Assembly: GCA_019114445.1 (NCBI GenBank)
Contig: DXFL01000016.1
Coordinates: 1-64,000, forward strand
Length of the DNA: 64,000 bases
Source of the DNA: Candidatus Barnesiella excrementigallinarum
GTDB taxonomy: Bacteria; Bacteroidota; Bacteroidia; Bacteroidales; Barnesiellaceae
Reading direction: 5' to 3'
Positions 26,233 to 34,715 of this stretch are shown in pieces (position 1 is the stretch's first letter; each line of letters begins with the position of its first letter). The notes below the pieces were generated by a model, which ran no database searches, was not told the origin of the DNA, and was given only the letters and a program-made list of their open reading frames with translations. The position numbers were made by a program, and so were the translations under genes.

Positions 26233-26246
26233 TGCATGATTATGCA
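26233..26246. promoter_or_regulatory. Second ARG-box-like palindrome
   Basis: TGCATGATTATGCA, an almost perfect palindrome sharing the core ATNATTATGC with the operator at 26139-26152. The centres are 94 bp apart, about nine helical turns, so looping is possible. Role inferred from similarity only. Confidence 0.4.
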
Positions 26247-26258
26247 TTGTGAAAAGCC

Positions 26259-26286
26259 AAAAGCCGCCGGTCGGCCGGCGGCTTTT
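26259..26286 (-). terminator. surE terminator
   Basis: A 12-bp GC-rich stem AAAAGCCGCCGG with its complement, loop TCGG, flanked by T/A tracts. It sits 29 nt past the surE stop. Confidence 0.8.
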
Positions 26287-26314
26287 GGGAGGGGTAAAAA
26301 ATTCCCGAAAGGGA

Positions 26315-27097
26315 TTATATGTTCAGCAAGGAGGCAAACTCTTCGTTTCTATTTCGTACAGAGTTGTCGGCCGAGCAAGGGACGATTGTAGCAAAGCCCC
26401 GGTCTAACCAATACTCGTCGGTGTCGTCGGCATCGGGCTCGTTGTTTTTGAATTTGCCGGTGAGCCAAAAATATTCTTGTCCGTGGGGGTCTATGCGACA
26501 GTCATACTCTTCGGTCCAATATCCTTGTGCCGCACGGCAAATTTTAATGCCGTTGAGGGGTGAGTCGGGGAAGTTGATGTTCAGTCCTACCCCTTTGGGC
26601 CAAGATGGGGCGGCGAGAGCCCTTTGGCAGATGTCGAAAACCATTTGGCGGCAATGGCCGAAGTGGGCATTGGCGCTGTGGTTACAAAGCGAAAATCCAA
26701 TAGAAGGGATTCCCAATAATACCCCTTCGAAAACGGCGCCCATTGTTCCCGAGTAGACTACACTCACTCCTGCGTTGGAGCCGTGGTTTATCCCCGATAC
26801 GATTAAATCGGGAGCTTTGTCCAAGAGGATATTCATCGACAGTTTGATACAATCGGTAGGCGTACCGTTGGTGCGGATCAGGTGGAAACCTTCGCGCTCT
26901 TCGACGACTTTCATGCGCAGGGGTGTGGTGACCGTGATGGCCGAACTTTGTCCTGAACGGGGGCCGTCGGGCGCGACGACCACGATGTCGCCTAAGGGAG
27001 TTAGAAAATCGGCAAGCTCGCGTAAGCCTTTAGCTTGGATACCGTCGTCGTTGGTAATGAGAATAAGCGGTCTGTGAGATGGTATTATCTTTTTCAT
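26315..27097 (-). CDS. surE: 5'/3'-nucleotidase SurE
   Basis: A SurE-family phosphatase of 260 residues that dephosphorylates nucleoside monophosphates. The N-terminus holds the metal-binding ITNDDGI (D17, D18) and the SGINHGSNAG motif lies near residue 97. Downstream GVGLNINFP is a family signature. The start is set at the ATG at 27097 (MKKII). The longer frame begins at a TTG at 27124, which is part of a TATTTTTG -7 element and so unlikely to be translated. Confidence 0.93.
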   Translation of the reverse strand: MKKIIPSHRPLILITNDDGIQAKGLRELADFLTPLGDIVVVAPDGPRSGQSSAITVTTPLRMKVVEEREGFHLIRTNGTPTDCIKLSMNILLDKAPDLIVSGINHGSNAGVSVVYSGTMGAVFEGVLLGIPSIGFSLCNHSANAHFGHCRQMVFDICQRALAAPSWPKGVGLNINFPDSPLNGIKICRAAQGYWTEEYDCRIDPHGQEYFWLTGKFKNNEPDADDTDEYWLDRGFATIVPCSADNSVRNRNEEFASLLNI

Positions 27098-27121
27098 GCA
27101 GTAAAAACAAATTTTGCAATG

Positions 27122-27129
27122 CAAAAATA
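27122..27129 (-). promoter_or_regulatory. surE -7 element
   Basis: TATTTTTG on the minus strand, 25 nt before the chosen ATG. It overlaps the TTG that the longest reading frame would use. Confidence 0.5.
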
Positions 27130-27231
27130 AAAAATAAAAGTGTGACTTTTTTCTGTTTTAACGGATAATATGGAGTTATAAAATAGGTAAAAGCTAACCG
27201 CTTTCTTGCTGTGAGTGTGATAAAAAAAGTG

Positions 27232-27300
27232 TATCTTTACGCAGAAAAATAGGAAAGAGCCCCGTTGGGTTTATCAACAAAAGGGGGCACTTATCAACAA
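27232..27300 (+). promoter_or_regulatory. parA promoter and paired TTATCAACAA repeats
   Basis: A -7-like TATCTTTA lies at 27232-27239. In the leader TTATCAACAA occurs at 27271-27280 and again at 27291-27300, exactly 20 bp apart. Each differs by one base from the bacterial DnaA-box consensus TTATCCACA. They may bind DnaA or another factor controlling parAB. Confidence 0.45.
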
Positions 27301-27376
27301 TTAAGGCATTTTCGAGCTTTCGTAAAGGCGGAATATGAATTAAAACATATTCCTTTGCGAAGAAAAAATAAACAGT

Positions 27377-28141
27377 ATGGGTAAAATTATCGCTATTGCA
27401 AATCAAAAGGGAGGTGTGGGAAAGACGACGACCTCTATTAACTTAGCGACCTCTTTGGCTGTTTTGGATAAGAAAGTGTTGCTCCTCGATGCCGATCCTC
27501 AGGCAAATGCCTCATCGGGTTTAGGAGTGGATCCGCAACAGGTGAAGTCGTCTATTTATGAATGCCTGGTGGGTCAATCGACCGTAAAGGAATCGGTAGT
27601 GGAGACTTGCGTGGAGGGGCTGAGTTTAGTCGCTTCGCACATCGATTTGGTGGGCGCCGAACTTGAATTGATGAATATCTCGAACCGCGAACGGGTATTG
27701 GCGAATGCCTTGAATGCCGTACGCGATGAATACGATTATATACTCATCGACTGTTCTCCGTCGCTGGGACTGATTACGGTCAATGCCCTTACGGCAGCCG
27801 ATTCGGTGATTATTCCCGTACAGGCCGAGTATTTTGCTTTGGAGGGAATCAGCAAATTGTTGAATACGATAAAAATTATCAAATCGAAATTGAATCCGAA
27901 ACTCGAAATCGAAGGTTTCCTGCTCACGATGTACGATTCGCGTTTGCGGTTGGCCAATCAAATTTACGAGGAGCTGAAAGGCCACTTCGGCAGTTTGGTG
28001 TTCAATACGGTTATCCAGCGGAATATCCGGTTGAGCGAGGCTCCCAGCCACGGGCTTCCGGCATTGCTCTACGATTGTGAGTCGAGGGGCAGCGTAAACC
28101 ACATGGAGCTGGCCAAAGAGTTGATAATGAAAAACAGATAA
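27377..28141 (+). CDS. parA: Chromosome partitioning ATPase ParA/Soj
   Basis: A 254-residue Walker-type ATPase. The deviant Walker A motif is KGGVGKTTT (near residue 11), followed by DADPQANASSGL. It moves or separates ParB-DNA complexes on the nucleoid and influences replication start. It lies 23 nt before parB. The leader has two DnaA-box-like sites. A parS site with the usual CACGTG core was not found nearby. Confidence 0.96.
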   Translation: MGKIIAIANQKGGVGKTTTSINLATSLAVLDKKVLLLDADPQANASSGLGVDPQQVKSSIYECLVGQSTVKESVVETCVEGLSLVASHIDLVGAELELMNISNRERVLANALNAVRDEYDYILIDCSPSLGLITVNALTAADSVIIPVQAEYFALEGISKLLNTIKIIKSKLNPKLEIEGFLLTMYDSRLRLANQIYEELKGHFGSLVFNTVIQRNIRLSEAPSHGLPALLYDCESRGSVNHMELAKELIMKNR

Positions 28142-28164
28142 AGCAGCATAAAAAACGATAAGTT

Positions 28165-29043
28165 ATGGCAACGCCTAAAAGGAGTGCATTGGGTAGAGGT
28201 TTGGATGCGTTGATCTCGATGGACAATATCGTGACCGCCGGAACCTCTTCGATCCATGAAATAGAGTTATCCAAGATTGTTCCCAACCCCGACCAGCCGC
28301 GTCGGGAGTTCGATCAGGATGCTCTTGAAGAGCTGGCGACATCGATTCGCGAGTTGGGTATCATACAGCCTATTTCGCTGCGGCAGGTAGCCGGGGGCGA
28401 ATATCAGATCATAGCCGGCGAGCGGCGATACCGGGCGGCTCAAATGGCCGGCTTGGAAACAATCCCGGCTTATGTGCGTACCGTCGAGGACGAGACCCTC
28501 ATGGAGATGGCCCTTATCGAGAATATCCAGCGCGAGGATTTGAATTCGATAGAGATTGCTTTGGCGTTCCAAAAATTGATAGAACTCTACCAGCTCACCC
28601 AAGAGAAGCTGAGCGAACGGGTGGGAAAGAAACGTACGACGATAGCCAACTACCTGCGGTTGCTTAAACTCCCTGCCGAGGTGCAATTGGGGTTGCGCGA
28701 CAAGCGGATAGACATGGGGCACGCCCGGGCGTTGTTGTCGGTTTCCGACCCTGCCTTGCAGTTGGAGCTGTATGAGCGTATTCTCTCCGACGGGTTGAGC
28801 GTGCGTAATGTCGAGGATTTGGCCAAAACTCTGTCGGCAGGTGGCGAACGTGCCCGCAAGAAAGCACAGAAAAAAGTGATGATGCGGCAGGAGTACAATG
28901 TGCTCAAATCGCATCTTTCCGATTTCTTTCAGGCCAAAGTACAATTTACTTGTGACGAAAAGGGAAAAGGGAAAATATCTATTCCGTTTAAGAACGAAGA
29001 GGATTTAGAGCGGATTATAGGTTTGTTCGATCAATTAAAATAA
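28165..29043 (+). CDS. parB: Chromosome partitioning protein ParB/Spo0J
   Basis: A 292-residue ParB. The N-terminal CTPase/nuclease-like domain has the GERRYRAAQMAG box, and the NIQREDLNSIE segment leads into the helix-turn-helix (about residues 135-160, KRTTIANYLRLLKLP). The C-terminal dimer domain is lysine-rich. The N-terminus (MATPKRSALGRGLDALI) binds ParA. It spreads from parS and loads SMC. The stop at 29043 is directly followed by the next gene. Confidence 0.96.
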   Translation: MATPKRSALGRGLDALISMDNIVTAGTSSIHEIELSKIVPNPDQPRREFDQDALEELATSIRELGIIQPISLRQVAGGEYQIIAGERRYRAAQMAGLETIPAYVRTVEDETLMEMALIENIQREDLNSIEIALAFQKLIELYQLTQEKLSERVGKKRTTIANYLRLLKLPAEVQLGLRDKRIDMGHARALLSVSDPALQLELYERILSDGLSVRNVEDLAKTLSAGGERARKKAQKKVMMRQEYNVLKSHLSDFFQAKVQFTCDEKGKGKISIPFKNEEDLERIIGLFDQLK

Positions 29044-29065
29044 CGCTTTGAAGGTGACGGGATAC

Positions 29066-29902
29066 ATGGGTTGGAGAGGCGTTGCGGTTGTCGTTTGGGT
29101 GATCGTATCGTTGTCGTGGTCGGCCTTTGCATCCGAGCCCGAAGTGAAAAGCCCATTTTCGAGCCGTAAGATGTCGTTCCCTGAGGGAAGTGCGTCACAG
29201 CAAATTCGGCCTCTTGCTCCCGATACTTCGGTTAAGGCTCAACGGCCTACGGACATTATTCCCGATACCGTATCGGTGAATGCGGGCGACAGTATCGGCG
29301 CTTTGTTGCAGGACTCTGTGCCGGTGATGATTTCCGATTCGCTGGGAATTTTTTCGCTTGCCGATTCGGTGGCGACCGAGCCCACCCGAAAGTCGTGGCG
29401 ACCTTCGTCGTTCAATCCCGATCCCATGCGAGCCGTATGGCTTTCGGCCCTCTTCCCGGGATTGGGGCAGATTTATAACCGCCGATATTGGAAACTCCCT
29501 ATTGTGGTGGGCGGTTATGTAGGGCTTTTCTATGCGACTACGTGGAACAGCAATATGTTGTCCGATTATCAGCGGGCCTATCTCGATATTATGGATAGCG
29601 ATCCGAGTACAAACAGTTACATGGATTTCTTTGCCCCTTCTTACCGCGAGGAGGATATCGATAAGGATTGGCTTACCAGTTTGTTGAAACAGAGAAAAGA
29701 TTATTATAGGCAGTACAGGGACTTGTGTATCATTTGTATGATTGGCTTGTATGCCGTTTGTATGATCGACGCGTATGTCGATGCCCAGTTGTATCATTTT
29801 GATGTCAGTCCCGATATATCTATGCAGTGGCAACCGGCAGTTATCCCAACGGGACGATCTATGTTGCCGGCGGTTGGGCTGCAATGCGCAATTACTTTTT
29901 AA
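29066..29902 (+). CDS. DUF5683-like membrane protein
   Basis: A 278-residue envelope protein with a signal peptide (VAVVVWVIVSLSWSAFA), a low-complexity Ser/Asp-rich section and a membrane domain beginning MRAVWLSALFPGLGQIYNRR, the DUF5683 pattern. The LFPGLGQIYNRRYWK motif resembles small TM2-like domains. The start is placed at ATG 29066; an in-frame TTG at 29048 just after parB is possible. In Bacteroidales this family often follows parB and precedes a lytic transglycosylase, as here. Function unknown. Confidence 0.7.
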   Translation: MGWRGVAVVVWVIVSLSWSAFASEPEVKSPFSSRKMSFPEGSASQQIRPLAPDTSVKAQRPTDIIPDTVSVNAGDSIGALLQDSVPVMISDSLGIFSLADSVATEPTRKSWRPSSFNPDPMRAVWLSALFPGLGQIYNRRYWKLPIVVGGYVGLFYATTWNSNMLSDYQRAYLDIMDSDPSTNSYMDFFAPSYREEDIDKDWLTSLLKQRKDYYRQYRDLCIICMIGLYAVCMIDAYVDAQLYHFDVSPDISMQWQPAVIPTGRSMLPAVGLQCAITF

Positions 29903-29915
29903 TGCTTGTTTTACG

Positions 29916-31421
29916 ATGAAGAAGATTGGGCTTATTTTAATGTGTGTGTGTGTGGCGTTGCCGGGTTTTTCCCAGCAAGAGTTCGACGATTCGTATATCG
30001 ACCTCGATACCACCGAGATTGCCATGTGCGATACTGTCGAAGAGGCGATGACCGATTCGATCGACAATGCCATTGTTTATCCCGAAAGCATGGAGGCCAA
30101 TTTGAACGACCTGCTCACCAACTGGTATATGCAGCAGTATGCCGTAGTCGATGAATCGTGCCTGTTGAACAGTGTCAATGTCGATTATTCCGATTCGGTT
30201 TATATGCGCAAATTGTCACAGTTGCCTACGGCTATCGAAATGCCCTATAACAGTGTCGTGCGCCGGTACATAGATATGTATGTGCAAAAGCGGCGGGCTC
30301 TTGTGGAAAATCTGTTGGGGCTGAGTGCCTATTATATGCCCATCTTCGAAGAGGCTCTCGAACGGGAAGGTTTGCCTTTGGAGTTGAAATATTTACCCAT
30401 TATCGAATCGGCGTTGCGTCCCGATGCCACCTCGCGTGCCGGCGCTGCCGGTTTGTGGCAGTTTATGGTCCGTACGGGAAAGAGTATGGGATTGGAGGTG
30501 AACAGCCTTGTCGATGAGCGACGCGATCCCATCAAGTCGTCGGCTATGGCGGCCCGCTATTTGAAAGACTTGTATGGCATATATCACGATTGGGCACTGG
30601 CCATCGCTTCGTACAACTGCGGCCCCGGAAATGTGAGCAAGGCCATACGCCGTTCGGGAGGCAAGACCGATTATTGGGAAATCTATCCCTATTTGCCTCG
30701 CGAGACACGGGGTTATGTACCGGCTTTTATCGCGGTGAATTATGTCATGAATTATTATGGCGACCACAATATTTGCCCGGTCCTTACCCGCCGCCCGTTG
30801 CTTACCGATACGGTACAGGTAACTCGTCGGGTTCATCTGAAACAAATTGCCGATGTGTTACAGATACCTATCGAGCAAATCCGCAGTCTGAATCCGCAAT
30901 ATCGTAGAGACATCATACCGGGGAATATCCGTCCTTATGCCCTTATTTTGCCGTCGCAGCAAGTTTTTGCTTATATCGAGGCACAAGATGCTATTTTTGC
31001 TTACGAACAGGAATTGACCGCACAACGCCTTTCGGTTGAACCGGCCGGTATCGACCCTGGAACAATGGTTTATCACAAGGTACGCAAGGGTGAGACCCTT
31101 TCGGGGATTGCCCGCAAGTATGGCGTATCGGTGAGCAATCTGCGTTCGTGGAACAATTTGCGTAAAAATTCCTATTTGCGTATCGGGCAGCGTTTGGCGG
31201 TCAGCAGCAAGGGGGCGGTAAGCAAAGGTAGTTCCTCCTCGGCTTCTTCTTCGACCTCGGTGACTGCTTCGGGCAAGTACCACACGGTACGGAAGGGGGA
31301 GAGTTTGTGGACTATTTCTCAAAAATATAAAGGTGTTTCGGCCGAGGATATCAAACAGTTGAACAATTTGAAAGGCAACGATATTCGTCCGGGGCAGAAA
31401 TTGAAAATTCCCACGGCTTAA
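29916..31421 (+). CDS. mltD: MltD-like lytic transglycosylase with LysM repeats
   Basis: A 501-residue periplasmic enzyme that cleaves glycan strands of peptidoglycan. After a signal peptide (ending LPGFSQ) comes an SLT domain with the catalytic glutamate in PIIESALRP and the GAAGLWQFM motif, and ASYNCGPGNV. Three LysM-like domains follow, the last two clear (YHKVRKGETLSGIARKYGV and KYHTVRKGESLWTISQKY). The ATG at 29916 gives a clean signal; an upstream in-frame ATG overlaps the previous gene. It converges on the NlpC/P60 gene with an 8-nt gap. Confidence 0.9.
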   Translation: MKKIGLILMCVCVALPGFSQQEFDDSYIDLDTTEIAMCDTVEEAMTDSIDNAIVYPESMEANLNDLLTNWYMQQYAVVDESCLLNSVNVDYSDSVYMRKLSQLPTAIEMPYNSVVRRYIDMYVQKRRALVENLLGLSAYYMPIFEEALEREGLPLELKYLPIIESALRPDATSRAGAAGLWQFMVRTGKSMGLEVNSLVDERRDPIKSSAMAARYLKDLYGIYHDWALAIASYNCGPGNVSKAIRRSGGKTDYWEIYPYLPRETRGYVPAFIAVNYVMNYYGDHNICPVLTRRPLLTDTVQVTRRVHLKQIADVLQIPIEQIRSLNPQYRRDIIPGNIRPYALILPSQQVFAYIEAQDAIFAYEQELTAQRLSVEPAGIDPGTMVYHKVRKGETLSGIARKYGVSVSNLRSWNNLRKNSYLRIGQRLAVSSKGAVSKGSSSSASSSTSVTASGKYHTVRKGESLWTISQKYKGVSAEDIKQLNNLKGNDIRPGQKLKIPTA

Positions 31422-31429
31422 TCCCTGTT

Positions 31430-32086
31430 TCAGTTTTCTTCAAAAGGGGAGTCGTCTTGATCTTCCAAGTCGATGATGGCATCTAAAATAGCGCTTTTGT
31501 CTATTGAGGCGAAATAGATTCGTCGTGCCCCCATGAATCGTTGTGCATAGTAGGGTTCGTAGTTCCAGTTTTCGCGTATCCCTTGCGAGGTAGAGGCGTG
31601 TATGAACCGGAATTGTCCGTTGGGGCAGACTTTGGTAACCAGTCCCACATGGCCTACGGTCGATCGTTGGCTGTTCCTTCCCTTGAAAAAGACCAAATCG
31701 CCCCGTTGTATCTTTTCGTCGGCGACCGAAATGCCTTGTAAATATTGCGAGGCGGAATTGGCGTTGAGGGTGTAGGAAAAGTGGTTGAATACATACTGCA
31801 TGAAGCCCGAACAGTCGAACCGGTTAGGCCCTTTGCCACCCCGGCGGTAGGGTGTTCCCGTGTATTTGCGGGCATACTCGATGAGGCTGTCGATTTGTTT
31901 GTCGACAAGTATATTGGGTAGCGGTAAGGTAATGATGCTTTTTACCGTGTCGGGTTCGATGGCTGTGGTATCGCTTTTTGCGGTCGCACATCTCTCTTTC
32001 CCCGATGTATTTACCGGTAGTACCCCGACGAGGGCACACAGTATAAAGCCTGTTCTTGCGAACGAAATAATTTTGTTTTTCCTCAT
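31430..32086 (-). CDS. NlpC/P60 family cell-wall endopeptidase
   Basis: A 218-residue exported peptidase for peptidoglycan stem peptides. The catalytic cysteine is in RFDCSGFMQYVF, and histidines are in TVGHVGLVTK and FIHAST. A signal peptide precedes it. The start is put at ATG 32086 (MRKNKI); the frame extends to a TTG at 32128, which adds a non-signal-like stretch. It is 52 nt after rsgA. The C-terminal tail is acidic. Convergent with MltD, it fits a small cell-wall group. Confidence 0.85.
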   Translation of the reverse strand: MRKNKIISFARTGFILCALVGVLPVNTSGKERCATAKSDTTAIEPDTVKSIITLPLPNILVDKQIDSLIEYARKYTGTPYRRGGKGPNRFDCSGFMQYVFNHFSYTLNANSASQYLQGISVADEKIQRGDLVFFKGRNSQRSTVGHVGLVTKVCPNGQFRFIHASTSQGIRENWNYEPYYAQRFMGARRIYFASIDKSAILDAIIDLEDQDDSPFEEN

Positions 32087-32138
32087 CTTCTTGTTTTTTG
32101 CGAAGGGAAGCGTGTCTCTTCGGTTCAATAAGTCGCCT

Positions 32139-33071
32139 TTAAAAGGCTTCGCGGTATTTCCCCTCGGTGCTGTCGCTCATAATGCTCAGGTAGCTGGTGT
32201 ATCGCGATTCGCTTATTTCGTGGTTTTCGAGGGCTTTTAAAACGGCACAACCCGGTTCGTGCCGATGGGTGCAGTTGTTGAACCGGCAGTGTTGCGAGAT
32301 TTCGAATATTTCGGGAAAGTAGTGAGCCACTTCGTTGGGATCGAAGTCGATGGTGCCGAAACCTTTGATTCCGGGAGTGTCGATGATGTAGCCTCCTTGC
32401 GGCAGCGGGTACATCTCGGAGAAGGTAGTCGTGTGCATCCCTTTGTGGTGCGATGTCGAAACGGCTCCTATTTTTATGTCGATACCCGGTAAAATCCGGC
32501 TGATGATAGTCGATTTGCCTACGCCCGAATTTCCCGACAACAGGGTGATTTTGTCTTTGATGGTTTCGGTGACAAAGTCGAATCCTTCGCCGGTCGTTGC
32601 CGAGATACAACGACACTCGTACCCGATAGTCCGGTAAAGGTAGCAGAGGGCTTGGGCGTACTCTTTATCCTCTTCGGTAAAACTGTCGCATTTGTTGATG
32701 ACGATAGATACCGGTATGCGGTAGGCCTCGGCTGTTGCTAAAAACCGGTCGATAAAGGTGGTCGAGGTCGACGGCGAGTTGATCGAGATGATGAGCAGGG
32801 CTTGGTCGATGTTGGCGGCAATGATGTGCGACTCTTTCGACAGGTTGGACGACCGGCGTATGATGTAATTTTTTCGCTCGTGTATACGGGTGATGAAAGC
32901 CGTATGGTCTGTGTTCAGCTCTATATCCACAAGATCGCCTACCGATACGGGGTTGGTGCTCCGTATGCCCTTTAACCGGAAATTCCCTTTTATCTTACAC
33001 GGTATCGACTCGCCTGCTTCGGTACAGACGATATACCAACTACCTGTATTTTTGGTGACAAGCCCTTTCAC
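32139..33071 (-). CDS. rsgA: Ribosome small-subunit GTPase RsgA
   Basis: A 310-residue circularly permuted GTPase for late 30S maturation. An N-terminal OB fold is followed by INKCD (G4), GNSGVGKST (G1) and DTPGIKGFG (G3), in the permuted order of this family, and by the C-terminal zinc knuckle C-x5-C-x-H-x5-C. A TACTTTTG -7 element lies at 33089-33096. It follows frr on the same strand, separated by the frr terminator, so it is probably transcribed separately. Confidence 0.95.
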   Translation of the reverse strand: MKGLVTKNTGSWYIVCTEAGESIPCKIKGNFRLKGIRSTNPVSVGDLVDIELNTDHTAFITRIHERKNYIIRRSSNLSKESHIIAANIDQALLIISINSPSTSTTFIDRFLATAEAYRIPVSIVINKCDSFTEEDKEYAQALCYLYRTIGYECRCISATTGEGFDFVTETIKDKITLLSGNSGVGKSTIISRILPGIDIKIGAVSTSHHKGMHTTTFSEMYPLPQGGYIIDTPGIKGFGTIDFDPNEVAHYFPEIFEISQHCRFNNCTHRHEPGCAVLKALENHEISESRYTSYLSIMSDSTEGKYREAF

Positions 33072-33088
33072 ATGGAATGTTTTAGCTG

Positions 33089-33096
33089 CAAAAGTA
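33089..33096 (-). promoter_or_regulatory. rsgA -7 element
   Basis: TACTTTTG on the minus strand, 18 nt before the ATG, just downstream of the frr terminator. No -33 element recognised. Confidence 0.5.
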
Positions 33097-33120
33097 GCAG
33101 AATGTTTTGGAATAGGAAGA

Positions 33121-33157
33121 AAAAAACGGGAGCTTTCTTCTATGTGAAAGCCCCCGT
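33121..33157 (-). terminator. frr terminator
   Basis: ACGGG-AGCTTTC pairs with GAAAGC-CCCGT around an 8-nt loop with one mismatch; the minus strand then runs into TTTTTT. It sits 24 nt past the frr stop. Confidence 0.7.
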
Positions 33158-33180
33158 TATGCGGTTTGAATGCTCCGGGG

Positions 33181-33741
33181 TTATACCGTGAGTATCTCTT
33201 TCTCTTTTTCGGCGAATATCTCGTCGATTTTTTTCATGTATTTATCGTGCAGTTTCTGAACGGCCGCTTCTCCGTCTTTGGCAATGTCTTCCGACATACC
33301 CTCTTTTTGGGCTTTTTTCAGCCCGTCGATAACATCGCGGCGAGCGTTTCGAATGCTTACTTTGGCATTTTCGGCCTCTTGTTTCGATTGTTTTACAAGA
33401 GCTTTACGCCGTTCCTCGGTCAACGGGGGAATGGAGAGGCGTATGATTTCGCCGTTGTTTTCGGGAGTAATGCCCAATTCGGAGTCGAGAATCGCTTTCT
33501 CGATTACTTTGAACATCGATTTTTCCCACGGGGTGATTACGATGGTGCGAGCGTCGGGAACCGATATGTTCGCTACGTTCGAGAGGGGCGCAAGGCTGCC
33601 GTAGTAGTCTACCCGTATGCCGTCGAGAATCCGCGGATTGGCTTTCCCTGCCCGGATATGAGCCAAAGCTTCGTCTAAAAATTCAATGGCGAGGGTCATT
33701 TTTTCTTCGGCCGAATTTAGATATGTTTTTACGTCGTCCAT
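33181..33741 (-). CDS. frr: Ribosome-recycling factor
   Basis: A 186-residue RRF that, with EF-G, splits terminated ribosomes. The family pattern [20 protein letters not shown] is at residues 52-71, and the C-terminal helix ends [20 protein letters not shown]. It lies downstream of pyrH, as in many bacteria, with its own promoter: TTG at 33812-33810, 19 nt, TACATTTG at 33790-33783. Confidence 0.97.
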   Translation of the reverse strand: MDDVKTYLNSAEEKMTLAIEFLDEALAHIRAGKANPRILDGIRVDYYGSLAPLSNVANISVPDARTIVITPWEKSMFKVIEKAILDSELGITPENNGEIIRLSIPPLTEERRKALVKQSKQEAENAKVSIRNARRDVIDGLKKAQKEGMSEDIAKDGEAAVQKLHDKYMKKIDEIFAEKEKEILTV

Positions 33742-33782
33742 AATGAGTGTAAGGTTGAAAAGTTTCTATATGGTTTTGTGAA

Positions 33783-33812
33783 CAAATGTACTCTTTTTTT
33801 CAAGAATGGCAA
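33783..33812 (-). promoter_or_regulatory. frr promoter
   Basis: On the minus strand TTG at 33812-33810, a 19-nt spacer, then TACATTTG at 33790-33783. It lies partly inside the gap after pyrH. Confidence 0.55.
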
Positions 33813-33825
33813 TATAAGCGCGAGC

Positions 33826-34536
33826 TTAATAGACCAGTGTGCCGATGTTTTCGCCCGATAATACCTTTTTGAGATTTCCTACGGTATCCATGTCGAATAC
33901 GATAATGGGCAGGTGGTTCTCTTTGCAAAGCGTGGCTGCCGTGAGGTCCATCACTTTTAGCCCTCGGGTATAGATTTCGTCGTAGCTGATTTTGTCGAAC
34001 TTCACCGCCGAAGGGTCTTTTTCGGGGTCGGCCGTATAGATACCGTCCACACGGGTGCCTTTGAGCATTACGTCGGCTTCGATTTCGATACCGCGCAGGG
34101 CCGAGCCGGTGTCGGTGGTGAAAAACGGATTTCCCGTGCCGCCCGAAATGATGGCGATTTCGCCTTTTTGCATGGCTTCGATGGCTTTCCATTTGCTGTA
34201 ATGCTCGCCAATCGGGAACATATTGATAGCGGTGAATACTTTGGCTTTTTGCCCGGCTTTTTCCAATTCGGAACTTAATGCGAGGCTATTGATTACGGTA
34301 GCGAGCATACCCATTTGGTCGCCCTTCACCCGGTCTATCCCTTTGGAGGTTCCGCTCAATCCCCTGAAAATATTCCCACCGCCGATAACGATTCCTATTT
34401 CGATACCCATTTCGGCGATTTCCTTGATTTGCGAGGCATATTCGGCCAACCGCCGTTCGTCGATACCGTATTGTTTTTCGCCCATGAGCGATTCGCCGCT
34501 CAATTTGAGTAAGATTCTTTTGTATTGGTTACCCAT
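33826..34536 (-). CDS. pyrH: UMP kinase
   Basis: A 236-residue amino-acid-kinase-fold enzyme that phosphorylates UMP to UDP. The start YKRILLKLSGESLMG is the family signature, and GGGNIFRG and the GTGNPFFTTD segment bind substrates. A possible -7 element TATTTTTG lies at 34574-34567 on the minus strand. Gene order pyrH-frr is classical. Length fits. Confidence 0.97.
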   Translation of the reverse strand: MGNQYKRILLKLSGESLMGEKQYGIDERRLAEYASQIKEIAEMGIEIGIVIGGGNIFRGLSGTSKGIDRVKGDQMGMLATVINSLALSSELEKAGQKAKVFTAINMFPIGEHYSKWKAIEAMQKGEIAIISGGTGNPFFTTDTGSALRGIEIEADVMLKGTRVDGIYTADPEKDPSAVKFDKISYDEIYTRGLKVMDLTAATLCKENHLPIIVFDMDTVGNLKKVLSGENIGTLVY

Positions 34537-34678
34537 AACTGTTTCCTGTTGATTTTATTATGCAGTCAAAAATAGTGAAATTTTATGATTTTTCGGCTTC
34601 TCATCGATGAATTTCTATATTTAAAAGAAGTTTCGTTTTTTTATCTACCGGGTTATGTTTATTCCAAAGATGAATTAC

Positions 34679-34686
34679 TATCTTTG
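34679..34686 (+). promoter_or_regulatory. -7 element of the TPR protein gene
   Basis: TATCTTTG. The longest open frame begins with a GTG whose first base is the last base of this box, so the frame's first codons are probably not translated. Confidence 0.55.
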
Positions 34687-34715
34687 TGAACTCTGTAATG
34701 TGTAGCGTTAAACGT

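Noticed and set aside
27142-27376. parS site near parAB
   Set aside because: No palindrome with the CACGTG core occurs here; CACGTG elsewhere (about 955 and 37932) lies inside genes without the flanking arms.
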